The notes below the pieces were generated by a model. The model was not told the origin of the DNA and searched no databases. It saw nothing but the letters and a program-made list of their open reading frames with translations. Positions 27,452-42,431 of a DNA stretch of 64,000 nucleotides are shown here, in pieces; position 1 is the first letter of the stretch; every line of letters starts with the position of its first letter. A program made the position numbers and the translations under genes. The stretch is from Lasioglossum baleicum (Eukaryota > Arthropoda > Insecta > Hymenoptera > Halictidae), in NCBI RefSeq assembly GCF_051020765.1, contig NW_027469516.1, forward strand, positions 49,776-113,775. Reading direction: 5' to 3'.

Positions 27452-29012
27452 CGCATAACGCATAAGGCATAACGCATAACGCATAACGCATAACGCATAA
27501 CGCATAACGCATAACGCATAACGCATAAACCATAAGGCATAACGCTTAGCCCATAACGCATAACGCATAACGCATAACGCATAACGCATAACGCATAACG
27601 CATAACGCATAACGCATAACGCATAACGCATAACGCATAACGCATAACGCATAACGCATAACGCATAACGCATAACGCATAACGCATAACGCATAACGCA
27701 TAACGCATAACGCATAACGCATAACGCATAACGCATAACGCATAACGCATAACGCATAACGCATAACGCATAACGCATAACGCATAACGCATAACGCATA
27801 ACGCATAACGCATAACCCATTGCGCATAACGCATAACGCATAACGCATAAACCATAAGGCATAACGCTTAGCCCATAACGCATAACGCATAACGCATAAC
27901 GCATTACGCATAACGCATAACGCATAACGCATAACGCATAACGCATAGCCCATAACGCATAACGCATAACGCATAACGCATAACGCATAACGCATAACGC
28001 ATAACGCATAACGCATAGCCCATAACGCATAACGCATAACGCATAACGCTTAACGCATAACGCATAGCCCATAACGCATAACGCATAACGCATAACGCAT
28101 AACGCATAACGCATAACGCATAACGCATAACGCATAACGCATAACCCATTGCGCATAACGCTTAACGCGTAACGCATAACGCATAACGCATAACGCATAA
28201 CGCATAACGCATAACGCATAACGCATAACGCATAACGCATAACGCATAACGCATAACGCATAACGCATAACGCATAACGCATAACGCATAACGCATAACG
28301 CATAACGCATAACGCATAACGCATAACGCATAACGCATAACGCATAACGCATAACGCATAACGCATAACGCATAACGCATAACGCATAACGCATAACGCA
28401 TAACGCATAGCCCATAACGCATAACGCATAACGCATAATGCAAAAGTCATAACGCATAACGCATAACGCATAACGCATAACGCATAACGCATAACGCATA
28501 ACGCATAACGCATAGCCCATAACGCATAACGCATAACGCATAACGCATAATGCAAAAGTCATAACGCATAACGCATAACGCATAACGCATAACGCATGAC
28601 GCATAACGCATAACGCATAACGCATAACGCATAACGCATAACGCATAACGCATAACGCATAACGCATAACGCATAACGCATAACGCATAACGCATAACGC
28701 ATAACGCATAACGCATAACGCATAACGCATAACGCATAACGCATAACGCATAACGCATAACGCATAACGCATAACGCATAACGCATAACGCATAACGCAT
28801 AACGCATAACGCTTAACGCATAGCCCATAACGCATAACGCATAACGCATAACGCATAACGCATAACGCATAACGCATAACGCATAACGCATAACGCATAA
28901 CGCATAACGCATAACGCATAACGCATAACGCATAACGCATAACGCATAACGCATAACGCATAACGCATAACGCATAACGCATAACGCATAACGCATAACG
29001 CATAACGCATAA
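27354..29012. repeat. HOR-III copy 1 (1,659 bp, 237 units)
   Basis: A 27354, lone GGCATAA 27466, E 27529, C 27816 (CGCATAA in place of CACATAA), CGCATTA 27900, CGCATAG 27942 and 28012, CGCTTAA 28047, D 28145, B 28439 and 28551, CGCATGA 28593, CGCTTAA plus CGCATAG 28810. GGCATAA at +112 and E at +175 from block A are identical in the copy starting at 29013. Confidence 0.88.
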
Positions 29013-29110
29013 CCCATTGCGCATAAGGCTTAACGCGTAACGCAAAACTCATAACGCATAACGCATAACGCATAACGTATAAACCATAAGGCATAACGCT
29101 TAGCCCATAA
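29013..29110. repeat. Block A copy 17, 98 bp, GGCTTAA subtype
   Basis: Opens HOR-III copy 2; a lone GGCATAA follows at +112. The next block A is 7,770 bp away. Confidence 0.95.
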
Positions 29111-29481
29111 CGCATAACGCATAAGGCATAACGCATAACGCATAACGCATAACGCATAACGCATAACGCATAACGCATAACGCATAAACCATAAGGCATA
29201 ACGCTTAGCCCATAACGCATAACGCATAACGCATAACGCATAACGCATAACGCATAACGCATAACGCATAACGCATAACGCATAACGCATAACGCATAAC
29301 GCATAACGCATAACGCATAACGCATAACGCATAACGCATAACGCATAACGCATAACGCATAACGCATAACGCATAACGCATAACGCATAACGCATAACGC
29401 ATAACGCATAACGCATAACGCATAACGCATAACGCATAACGCATAACGCATAACGCATAACGCATAACGCATAACGCATAA
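29013..29481. repeat. Start of HOR-III copy 2
   Basis: A 29013, GGCATAA 29125 (+112), E 29188 (+175), then canonical units up to C 29482 (+469; +462 in copy 1). From 29482 the sequence is better described by HOR-IV. Confidence 0.85.
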
Positions 29482-32400
29482 CCCATTGCGCATAACGCAT
29501 AACGCATAACGCATAAACCATAAGGCATAACGCTTAGCCCATAACGCATAACGCATAACGCATAACGCATTACGCATAACGCATAAGGCATAACGCATAA
29601 CGCATAACGCATAGCCCATAACGCATAACGCATAACGCATAACGCATAACGCATAACGCATAACGCATAACGCATAGCCCATAACGCATAACGCATAACG
29701 CATAACGCTTAACGCATAACGCATAGCCCATAACGCATAACGCATAACGCATAACGCATAACGCATAACGCATAGCCCATAACGCATAACGCATAACGCA
29801 TAACGCATAATGCAAAAGTCATAACGCATAACCCATTGCGCATAACGCTTAACGCGTAACGCATAACGCATAACGCATAACGCATAACGCATAACGCATA
29901 ACGCATAACGCATAACGCATAACGCATAACGCATAACGCATAACGCATAACGCATAACGCGTAACGCATAACGCATAACGCATAACGCATAACGCATAAC
30001 GCATAACCCATTGCGCATAACGCATAACGCATAACGCATAAACCATAAGGCATAACGCTTAGCCCATAACGCATAACGCATAACGCATAACGCATAACGC
30101 ATAACGCATAACGCATAACGCATAACGCATAACGCATAACGCATAACGCATAACGCATAACGCATAACGCATAACGCATAACGCATAACGCATAACGCAT
30201 AACGCATAACGCATAACGCATAACGCATAACGCATAACGCATAACGCATAACGCATAACGCATAACGCATAACGCATAACGCATAACGCATAACGCATAA
30301 CGCATAACGCATAACGCATAACGCATTACGCATAACCCATTGCGCATAACGCATAACGCATAACGCATAAACCATAAGGCATAACGCTTAGCCCATAACG
30401 CATAACGCATAACGCATAACGCATTACGCATAACGCATAACGCATAACGCATAACGCATAACGCATAGCCCATAACGCATAACGCATAACGCATAACGCA
30501 TAACGCATAACGCATAACGCATAGCCCATAACGCATAACGCATAACGCATAACGCTTAACGCATAACGCATAGCCCATAACGCATAACGCATAACGCATA
30601 ACGCATAACGCATAACGCATAGCCCATAACGCATAACGCATAACGCATAACGCATAATGCAAAAGTCATAACGCATAACCCATTGCGCATAACGCTTAAC
30701 GCGTAACGCATAACGCATAACGCATAACGCATAACGCATAACGCATAACGCATAACGCATAACGCATAACGCATAACGCATAACGCATAACGCATAACGC
30801 ATAACGCATAACGCATAACGCATAACGCATAACGCATAACGCATAACGCATAACGCATAACGCATAACGCATAACGCATAACGCATAACGCATAACGCAT
30901 AACGCATAACGCATAACGCATAACGCATAACGCATAACGCATAACGCATAACGCATAACGCATAACGCATAATGCATAACGCATAACGCATAACGCATAA
31001 CGCATAACGCATAACGCATAACGCATAACGCATAACGCATAACGCATAGCCCATAACGCATAACGCATAACGCATAACGCATAATGCAAAAGTCATAACG
31101 CATAACGCATAACGCATAACGCATAACGCATAACGCATAACGCATAGCCCATAACGCATAACGCATAACGCATAACGCATAATGCAAAAGTCATAACGCA
31201 TAACGCATAACGCATAACGCATAACGCATAACGCATAACGCATAACGCATAACGCATAACGCATAACGCATAACGCATAACGCATAACGCATAACGCATA
31301 ACGCATAACGCATAACGCATAACGCATAACGCATAACGCATAACGCATAACGCATAACGCATAACGCATAACGCATAACGCATAACGCATAACGCATAAC
31401 GCATAACGCATAACGCATAACGCATAACGCATAAACCATAAGGCATAACGCTTAGCCCATAACGCATAACGCATAACGCATAACGCATAACGCATAACGC
31501 ATAACGCATAACGCATAACGCATAACGCATAACGCATAACGCATAACGCATAACGCATAACGCATAACGCATAACGCATAACGCATAACGCATAACGCAT
31601 AACGCATAACGCATAACGCATAACGCATAACGCATAACGCATAACGCATAACGCATAACGCATAACGCATAACGCATAACGCATAACGCATAACGCATAA
31701 CGCATAACGCATAACCCATTGCGCATAACGCATAACGCATAACGCATAAACCATAAGGCATAACGCTTAGCCCATAACGCATAACGCATAACGCATAACG
31801 CATTACGCATAACGCATAACGCATAACGCATAACGCATAGCCCATAACGCATAACGCATAACGCATAACGCATAACGCATAACGCATAACGCATAGCCCA
31901 TAACGCATAACGCATAACGCATAACGCTTAACGCATAACGCATAGCCCATAACGCATAACGCATAACGCATAACGCATAACGCATAACGCATAACGCATA
32001 ACGCATAACGCATAACGCATAACGCATAGCCCATAACGCATAACGCATAACGCATAACGCATAATGCAAAAGTCATAACGCATAACCCATTGCGCATAAC
32101 GCTTAACGCGTAACGCATAACGCATAACGCATAACGCATAACGCATAACGCATAACGCATAACGCATAACGCATAACGCATAACGCATAACGCATAACGC
32201 ATAACGCATAACGCATAACGCATAACGCATAACGCATAACGCATAACGCATAACGCATAACGCATAACGCATAACGCATAACGCATAACGCATAACGCAT
32301 AACGCATAACGCATAACGCATAACGCATAACGCATAACGCATAACGCATAGCCCATAACGCATAACGCATAACGCATAATGCAAAAGTCATAACGCATAA

Positions 32401-33317
32401 CGCATAACGCATAACGCATAACGCATAACGCATAACGCATAACGCATAACGCATAACGCATAGCCCATAACGCATAACGCATAACGCATAACGCATAATG
32501 CAAAAGTCATAACGCATAACGCATAACGCATAACGCATAACGCATGACGCATAACGCATAACGCATAACGCATAACGCATAACGCATAACGCATAACGCA
32601 TAACGCATAACGCATAACGCATAACGCATAACGCATAACGCATAACGCATAACGCATAACGCATAACGCATAACGCATAACGCATAACGCATAACGCATA
32701 ACGCATAACGCATAACGCATAACGCATAACGCATAACGCATAACGCATAACGCATAACGCATAACGCATAACGCATAACGCATAACGCATAACGCATAAC
32801 GCATAACGCATAACGCATAACGCATAACGCATAACGCATAACGCATAACGCATAACGCATAACGCATAACGCATAACGCATAACGCATAACGCATAACGC
32901 ATAACGCATAACGCATAACCCATTGCGCATAACGCATAACGCATAACGCATAAACCATAAGGCATAACGCTTAGCCCATAACGCATAACGCATAACGCAT
33001 AACGCATTACGCATAACGCATAACGCATAACGCATAACGCATAACGCATAGCCCATAACGCATAACGCATAACGCATAACGCATAACGCATAACGCATAG
33101 CCCATAACGCATAACGCATAACGCATAACGCTTAACGCATAACGCATAACGCATAACGCATAACGCATAACGCATAACGCATAACGCATAACGCATAACG
33201 CATAACGCATAACGCATAACGCATAACGCATAACGCATAACGCATAACGCATAACGCATAACGCATAACGCATAACGCATAACGCATAACGCATAACGCA
33301 TAACGCATAACGCATAA
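29482..33317. repeat. HOR-IV copy 1 (3,836 bp, 548 units)
   Basis: C blocks at 29482, 30007, 30336, 31715 and 32919; D at 29832, 30679 and 32086; B at 29811, 30658, 31085, 31183, 32065, 32380 and 32499; a lone CGCGTAA 29958; TGCATAA 30973; E 31435; CGCATGA 32541. No complete block A occurs between 29.1 and 36.8 kb, the longest A-free stretch. Landmarks from 29482 to about 31190 recur 3,822-3,836 bp downstream. Confidence 0.88.
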
Positions 33318-35837
33318 CCCATTGCGCATAACGCATAACGCATAACGCATAAACCATAAGGCATAACGCTTAGCCCATAACGCATAACGCATAACGCATA
33401 ACGCATTACGCATAACGCATAACGCATAACGCATAACGCATAACGCATAGCCCATAACGCATAACGCATAACGCATAACGCATAACGCATAACGCATAAC
33501 GCATAACGCATAGCCCATAACGCATAACGCATAACGCATAACGCTTAACGCATAACGCATAGCCCATAACGCATAACGCATAACGCATAACGCATAACGC
33601 ATAACGCATAGCCCATAACGCATAACGCATAACGCATAACGCATAATGCAAAAGTCATAACGCATAACCCATTGCGCATAACGCTTAACGCGTAACGCAT
33701 AACGCATAACGCATAACGCATAACGCATAACGCATAACGCATAACGCATAACGCATAACGCATAACGCATAACGCATAACGCATAACGCATAACGCGTAA
33801 CGCATAACGCATAACGCATAACGCATAACGCATAACGCATAACCCATTGCGCATAACGCATAACGCATAACGCATAAACCATAAGGCATAACGCTTAGCC
33901 CATAACGCATAACGCATAACGCATAACGCATAACGCATAACGCATAACGCATAACGCATAACGCATAACGCATAACGCATAACGCATAACGCATAACGCA
34001 TAACGCATAACGCATAACGCATAACGCATAACGCATAACGCATAACGCATAACGCATAACGCATAACGCATAACGCATAACGCATAACGCATAACGCATA
34101 ACGCATAACGCATAACGCATAACGCATAACGCATAACGCATAACGCATAACGCATAACGCATAACGCATAACCCATTGCGCATAACGCATAACGCATAAC
34201 GCATAAACCATAAGGCATAACGCTTAGCCCATAACGCATAACGCATAACGCATAACGCATTACGCATAACGCATAACGCATAACGCATAACGCATAACGC
34301 ATAGCCCATAACGCATAACGCATAACGCATAACGCATAACGCATAACGCATAACGCATAGCCCATAACGCATAACGCATAACGCATAACGCTTAACGCAT
34401 AACGCATAGCCCATAACGCATAACGCATAACGCATAACGCATAACGCATAACGCATAGCCCATAACGCATAACGCATAACGCATAACGCATAATGCAAAA
34501 GTCATAACGCATAACCCATTGCGCATAACGCTTAACGCGTAACGCATAACGCATAACGCATAACGCATAACGCATAACGCATAACGCATAACGCATAACG
34601 CATAACGCATAACGCATAACGCATAACGCATAACGCATAACGCATAACGCATAACGCATAACGCATAACGCATAACGCATAACGCATAACGCATAACGCA
34701 TAACGCATAACGCATAACGCATAACGCATAACGCATAACGCATAACGCATAACGCATAACGCATAACGCATAACGCATAACGCATAACGCATAACGCATA
34801 ATGCATAACGCATAACGCATAACGCATAACGCATAACGCATAACGCATAACGCATAACGCATAACGCATAGCCCATAACGCATAACGCATAACGCATAAC
34901 GCATAATGCAAAAGTCATAACGCATAACGCATAACGCATAACGCATAACGCATAACGCATAACGCATAGCCCATAACGCATAACGCATAACGCATAACGC
35001 ATAATGCAAAAGTCATAACGCATAACGCATAACGCATAACGCATAACGCATAACGCATAACGCATAACGCATAACGCATAACGCATAACGCATAACGCAT
35101 AACGCATAACGCATAACGCATAACGCATAACGCATAACGCATAACGCATAACGCATAACGCATAACGCATAACGCATAACGCATAGCGCATAACGCATAA
35201 CGCATAACGCATAACGCATAACGCATAACGCATAACGCATAACGCATAACGCATAACGCATAACGCATAACGCATAACGCATAACGCATAACGCATAAAC
35301 CATAAGGCATAACGCTTAGCCCATAACGCATAACGCATAACGCATAACGCATAACGCATAACGCATAACGCATAACGCATAACGCATAACGCATAACGCA
35401 TAACGCATAACGCATAACGCATAACGCATAACGCATAACGCATAACGCATAACGCATAACGCATAACGCATAACGCATAACGCATAACGCATAACGCATA
35501 ACGCATAACGCATAACGCATAACGCATAACGCATAACGCATAACGCATAACGCATAACGCATAACGCATAACGCATAACGCATAACGCATAACGCATAAC
35601 GCATAACGCATAACGCATAACGCATAACCCATTGCGCATAACGCATAACGCATAACGCATAAACCATAAGGCATAACGCTTAGCCCATAACGCATAACGC
35701 ATAACGCATAACGCATTACGCATAACGCATAACGCATAACGCATAACGCATAGCCCATAACGCATAACGCATAACGCATAACGCATAACGCATAACGCAT
35801 AACGCATAGCCCATAACGCATAACGCATAACGCATAA

Positions 35838-35844
35838 CGGTTAA
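35838..35844. other. Private variant unit CGGTTAA
   Basis: Found once. It replaces the CGCTTAA expected here after the C block at 35628 and creates GTTAAC. Confidence 0.9.
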
Positions 35845-36257
35845 CGCATAACGCATAGCCCATAACGCATAACGCATAACGCATAACGCATAACGCATAA
35901 CGCATAACGCATAACGCATAACGCATAACGCATAACGCATAGCCCATAACGCATAACGCATAACGCATAACGCATAATGCAAAAGTCATAACGCATAACC
36001 CATTGCGCATAACGCTTAACGCGTAACGCATAACGCATAACGCATAACGCATAACGCATAACGCATAACGCATAACGCATAACGCATAACGCATAACGCA
36101 TAACGCATAACGCATAACGCATAACGCATAACGCATAACGCATAACGCATAACGCATAACGCATAACGCATAACGCATAACGCATAACGCATAACGCATA
36201 ACGCATAACGCATAACGCATAACGCATAACGCATAACGCATAACGCATAACGCATAA

Positions 36258-36264
36258 CGCACAA
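36258..36264. other. Private variant unit CGCACAA
   Basis: Found once, in an otherwise canonical stretch between D 35999 and B 36391. Confidence 0.9.
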
Positions 36265-36782
36265 CGCATAACGCATAACGCATAACGCATAACGCATAAC
36301 GCATAACGCATAACGCATAACGCATAACGCATAACGCATAACGCATAACGCATAGCCCATAACGCATAACGCATAACGCATAACGCATAATGCAAAAGTC
36401 ATAACGCATAACGCATAACGCATAACGCATAACGCATAACGCTTAACGCATAACGCATAGCCCATAACGCATAACGCATAACGCATAACGCATAACGCAT
36501 AACGCATAACGCATAACGCATAACGCATAGCCCATAACGCATAACGCATAACGCATAACGCATAATGCAAAAGTCATAACGCATAACGCATAACGCATAA
36601 CGCATAACGCATAACGCATAACGCATAACGCATAACGCATAACGCATAACGCATAACGCATAACGCATAACGCATAACGCATAACGCATAACGCATAACG
36701 CATAACGCATAACGCATAACGCATAACGCATAACGCATAACGCATAACGCATAACGCATAACGCATAACGCATAACGCATAA

Positions 36783-36873
36783 CCCATTGCGCATAAGGCT
36801 TAACGCGTAACGCAAAACTCATAACGCATAACGCATAACGTATAAACCATAAGGCATAACGCTTAGCCCATAA
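36783..36873. repeat. Block A copy 18, 91 bp, GGCTTAA subtype
   Basis: First of a twin pair; TGCATAA follows at 36902. Confidence 0.95.
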
Positions 36874-37027
36874 CGCATAACGCATAACGCATAACGCATA
36901 ATGCATAACGCATAACGCATAACGCATAACGCATAACGCATAACGCATAACGCATAACGCATAACGCATAACGCATAACGCATAACGCATAACGCATAAC
37001 GCATAACGCATAACGCATAACGCATAA

Positions 37028-37125
37028 CCCATTGCGCATAAGGCTTAACGCGTAACGCAAAACTCATAACGCATAACGCATAACGCATAACGTATAAACC
37101 ATAAGGCATAACGCTTAGCCCATAA
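37028..37125. repeat. Block A copy 19, 98 bp, GGCTTAA subtype
   Basis: Second of the twin pair, 245 bp after copy 18. Confidence 0.95.
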
Positions 37126-38287
37126 CGCATAACGCATAACGCATAACGCATAACGCATAACGCATAACGCATAACGCATAACGCATAACGCATAACGCAT
37201 AACGCATAACGCATAACGCATAACGCATAACGCATAACGCATAAACCATAAGGCATAACGCTTAGCCCATAACGCATAACGCATAACGCATAACGCATAA
37301 CGCATAACGCATAACGCATAACGCATAACGCATAACGCATAACGCATAACGCATAACGCATAACGCATAACGCATAACGCATAACGCATAACGCATAACG
37401 CATAACGCATAACGCATAACGCATAACGCATAACGCATAACGCATAACGCATAACGCATAACGCATAACGCATAACGCATAACGCATAACGCATAACGCA
37501 TAACGCATAACGCATAACGCATAACGCATAACGCATAACGCATAACGCATAACGCATAACGCATAACGCATAACGCATAACGCATAACGCATAACGCATA
37601 ACGCATAACGCATAACGCATAACGCATAACGCATAACGCATAACGCATAACGCATAACGCATAACGCATAACGCATAACGCATAACGCATAACGCATAAC
37701 GCATAACGCATAACGCATAACGCATAGCCCATAACGCATAACGCATAACGCATAACGCATAATGCAAAAGTCATAACGCATAACGCATATCGCATAACGC
37801 ATAACGCATAACGCATAACGCTTAACGCATAACGCATAGCCCATAACGCATAACGCATAACGCATAACGCATAACGCATAACGCATAACGCATAACGCAT
37901 AGCCCATAACGCATAACGCATAACGCATAACGCATAATGCAAAAGTCATAACGCATAACGCATAACGCATAACGCATAACGCATAACGCATAACGCATAA
38001 CGCATAACGCATAACGCATAACGCATAACGCATAACGCATAACGCATAACGCATAACGCATAACGCATAACGCATAACGCATAACGCATAACGCATAACG
38101 CATAACGCATAACGCATAACGCATAACGCATAACGCATAACGCATAACGCATAACGCATAACGCATAACGCATAACGCATAACGCATAACGCATAACGCA
38201 TAACGCATAACGCATAACGCATAACGCATAACGCATAACGCATAACGCATAACGCATAACGCATAACGCATAACGCATAACGCATAA

Positions 38288-38378
38288 CCCATTGCGCATA
38301 AGGCTTAACGCGTAACGCAAAACTCATAACGCATAACGCATAACGTATAAACCATAAGGCATAACGCTTAGCCCATAA
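38288..38378. repeat. Block A copy 20, 91 bp, GGCTTAA subtype
   Basis: Counterpart of copy 8 (offset 23,030 bp); CGCAACC follows at 38400. Confidence 0.95.
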
Positions 38379-38399
38379 CGCATAACGCATAACGCATAA

Positions 38400-38441
38400 C
38401 GCAACCCGCATAACGCATAACGCATAACGCATAACGCAACC
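38400..38441. repeat. CGCAACC pair, copy 2
   Basis: Two CGCAACC units at 38400 and 38435, again 35 bp apart and just after a 91-bp block A. Offset to copy 1 is 23,030 bp. Confidence 0.95.
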
Positions 38442-38532
38442 CGCATAACGCATAACGCATAACGCATAACGCATAACGCATAACGCATAACGCATAACGC
38501 ATAACGCATAACGCATAACGCATAACGCATAA

Positions 38533-38630
38533 CCCATTGCGCATAAGGCTTAACGCGTAACGCAAAACTCATAACGCATAACGCATAACGCATAACGTAT
38601 AAACCATAAGGCATAACGCTTAGCCCATAA
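38533..38630. repeat. Block A copy 21, 98 bp, GGCTTAA subtype
   Basis: Counterpart of copy 9 (offset 23,037 bp); CGCAAAA follows at 38673. Confidence 0.95.
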
Positions 38631-39827
38631 CGCATAACGCATAACGCATAACGCATAACGCATAACGCATAACGCAAAACGCATAACGCATAACGCATAA
38701 CGCATAACGCATAACGCATAACGCATAACGCATAACGCATAACGCATAACGCATAACGCATAACGCATAACGCATAACGCATAACGCATAAACCATAAGG
38801 CATAACGCTTAGCCCATAACGCATAACGCATAACGCATAACGCATAACGCATAACGCATAACGCATAACGCATAACGCATAACGCATAACGCATAACGCA
38901 TAACGCATAACGCATAACGCATAACGCATAACGCATAACGCATAACGCATAACGCATAACGCATAACGCATAACGCATAACGCATAACGCATAACGCATA
39001 ACCCATTGCGCATAACGCTTAACGCGTAACGCATAACGCATAACGCATAACGCATAACGCATAACGCATAACGCATAACGCATAACGCATAACGCATAAC
39101 GCATAACGCATAACGCATAACGCATAACGCATAACGCATAACGCATAACGCATAACGCATAACGCATAACGCATAACGCATAACGCATAACGCATAACGC
39201 ATAACGCATAACGCATAACGCATAACGCATAACGCATAACGCATAACGCATAACGCATAACGCATAGCCCATAACGCATAACGCATAACGCATAACGCAT
39301 AATGCAAAAGTCATAACGCATAACGCATAACGCATAACGCATAACGCATAACGCATAACGCATAACGCATAACGCTTAACGCATAGCCCATAACGCATAA
39401 CGCATAACGCATAACGCATAACGCATAACGCATAACGCATAACGCATAGCCCATAACGCATAACGCATAACGCATAACGCATAACGCATAACGCATAACG
39501 CATAACGCATAACGCATAACGCATAACGCATAGCCCATAACGCATAACGCATAACGCATAATGCAAAAGTCATAACGCATAACGCATAACGCATAACGCA
39601 TAACGCATAACGCATAACGCATAACGCATAACGCATAACGCATAACGCATAACGCATAACGCATAACGCATAACGCATAACGCATAACGCATAACGCATA
39701 ACGCATAACGCATTACGCATAACGCATAACGCATAACGCATAACGCATAACGCATAACGCATAACGCATAACGCATAACGCATAACGCATAACGCATAAC
39801 GCATAACGCATAACGCATAACGCATAA

Positions 39828-39918
39828 CCCATTGCGCATAAGGCTTAACGCGTAACGCAAAACTCATAACGCATAACGCATAACGTATAAACCATAAGGC
39901 ATAACGCTTAGCCCATAA
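39828..39918. repeat. Block A copy 22, 91 bp, GGCTTAA subtype
   Basis: Counterpart of copy 10; C with CACATAA follows at +518. Confidence 0.95.
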
Positions 39919-41857
39919 CGCATAACGCATAACGCATAACGCATAACGCATAACGCATAACGCATAACGCATAACGCATAACGCATAACGCATAACGCAT
40001 AACGCATAACGCATAACGCATAACGCATAACGCATAACGCATAACGCATAACGCATAACGCATAACGCATAAACCATAAGGCATAACGCTTAGCCCATAA
40101 CGCATAACGCATAACGCATAACGCATAACGCATAACGCATAACGCATAACGCATAACGCATAACGCATAACGCATAACGCATAACGCATAACGCATAACG
40201 CATAACGCATAACGCATAACGCATAACGCATAACGCATAACGCATAACGCATAACGCATAACGCATAACGCATAACGCATAACGCATAACGCATAACGCA
40301 TAACGCATAACGCATAACGCATAACGCATAACGCATAACGCATAACCCATTGCGCATAACACATAACGCATAACGCATAAACCATAAGGCATAACGCTTA
40401 GCCCATAACGCATAACGCATAACGCATAACGCATTACGCATAACGCATAACGCATAACGCATAACGCATAGCCCATAACGCATAACGCATAACGCATAAC
40501 GCATAACGCATAACGCATAACGCATAGCCCATAACGCATAACGCATAACGCATAACGCTTAACGCATAACGCATAGCCCATAACGCATCACGCATAACGC
40601 ATAACGCATAACGCATAACGCATAGCCCATAACGCATAACGCATAACGCATAACGCATAATGCAAAAGTCATAACGCATAACCCATTGCGCATAACGCTT
40701 AACGCGTAACGCATAACGCATAACGCATAACGCATAACGCATAACGCATAACGCATAACGCATAACGCATAACGCATAACGCATAACGCATAACGCATAA
40801 CGCATAACGCATAACGCATAACGCATAACGCATAACGCATAACGCATAACGCATAACGCATAACGCATAACGCATAACGCATAACGCATAACGCATAACG
40901 CATAACGCATAACGCATAACGCATAACGCATAACGCATAACGCATAACGCATAACGCATAACGCATAACGCATAACGCATAACGCATAACGCATAACGCA
41001 TAACGCATAACGCATAACGCATAACGCATAACGCATAACGCATAACGCATAACGCATAACGCATAACGCATAACGCATAACGCATAACGCATAACGCATA
41101 ACGCATAACGCATAACGCATAACGCATAACGCATAACGCATAACGCATAACGCATAACGCATAACGCATAACGCTTAACGCATAACGCATAACGCATAAC
41201 GCATAACGCATAACGCATAACGCATAACGCATAACGCATAACGCATAACGCATAACGCATAACGCATAACGCATAACGCATAACGCATAACGCATAACGC
41301 ATAACGCATAACGCATAACGCATAACGCATAACGCATAACGCATAACCCATTGCGCATAACGCTTAACGCGTAACGCATAACGCATATCGCATAACGCAT
41401 AACGCATAACGCATAACGCATAACGCATAACGCATAACGCATAACGCATAACGCATAACGCATAACGCATAACGCATAACGCATAACGCATAACGCATAA
41501 CGCATAACGCATAACGCATAACGCATAACGCATAACGCATAACGCATAACGCATAACGCATAACGCATAACGCATAGCCCATAACGCATAACGCATAACG
41601 CATAACGCATAACGCATAACGCATAACGCATAACGCATAACGCATAACGCATAACGCATAACGCATAACGCATAACCCATTGCGCATAACACATAACGCA
41701 TAACGCATAAACCATAAGGCATAACGCTTAGCCCATAACGCATAACGCATAACGCATAACGCATTACGCATAACGCATAACGCATAACGCATAACGCATA
41801 GCCCATAACGCATAACGCATAACGCATAACGCATAACGCATAACGCATAACGCATAA

Positions 41858-42431
41858 CGCATAGCCCATAACGCATAACGCATAACGCATAACGCTTAAC
41901 GCATAACGCATAGCCCATAACGCATCACGCATAACGCATAACGCATAACGCATAACGCATAGCCCATAACGCATAACGCATAACGCATAACGCATAATGC
42001 AAAAGTCATAACGCATAACCCATTGCGCATAACGCTTAACGCGTAACGCATAACGCATAACGCATAACGCATAACGCATAACGCATAACGCATAACGCAT
42101 AACGCATAACGCATAACGCATAACGCATAACGCATAACGCATAACGCATAACGCATAACGCATAACGCATAACGCATAACGCATAACGCATAACGCATAA
42201 CGCATAACGCATAACGCATAACGCATAACGCATAACGCATAACGCATAGCCCATAACGCATAACGCATAACGCATAACGCTTAACGCATAACGCATAGCC
42301 CATAACGCATCACGCATAACGCATAACGCATAACGCATAACGCATAGCCCATAACGCATAACGCATAACGCATAACGCATAATGCAAAAGTCATAACGCA
42401 TAACCCATTGCGCATAACGCTTAACGCGTAA
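41858..42431. repeat. 385-bp tandem duplication
   Basis: CGCATAG 41858/42243, CGCTTAA 41893/42278, CGCATAG 41907/42292, CGCATCA 41921/42306, CGCATAG 41956/42341, B 41998/42383, D 42019/42404 and CGCGTAA 42040/42425 all differ by exactly 385 bp (55 units). It uses the same part of the module as the 434-bp duplication but breaks at different points. Confidence 0.94.

Larger units (their letters stand above)
33318..36782. repeat. HOR-IV copy 2, diverging at its right end
   Basis: C 33318, B 33647, D 33668, lone CGCGTAA 33794, C 33843 and 34172, B 34494, D 34515, TGCATAA 34802, B 34907 and 35005, isolated CGCATAG 35180, E 35299, C 35628, CGGTTAA 35838, B 35978, D 35999, CGCACAA 36258, B 36391, CGCTTAA 36440, B 36566. 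The lone CGCGTAA is matched only at 29958. After 35.0 kb offsets to copy 1 grow to about 3.9-4.0 kb, showing later expansion. Confidence 0.87.
36783..38287. repeat. Twin A-block segment and long pure run
   Basis: A blocks 36783 (91 bp) and 37028 (98 bp) lie 245 bp apart with TGCATAA 36902 between them; E 37245; pure run 37273-37720 (64 units); then CGCATAG 37721, B 37763, CGCATAT 37784, CGCTTAA 37819, CGCATAG 37833, B 37938. The last group repeats 14705-14935 with a constant offset of 23,016 bp. Confidence 0.9.
38288..39827. repeat. Twin A-block segment with CGCAACC pair, copy 2 of the 23-kb duplicate
   Basis: A 38288 (91 bp), CGCAACC 38400 and 38435, A 38533 (98 bp), CGCAAAA 38673, E 38792, D 39002, CGCATAG 39261, B 39303, CGCTTAA 39373, CGCATAG 39380, 39443 and 39527, B 39562, CGCATTA 39709. 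Offsets to 15258-16706 are 23,030, 23,030, 23,030, 23,037, 23,037, 23,030 and 23,016 for the first seven landmarks. Confidence 0.92.
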
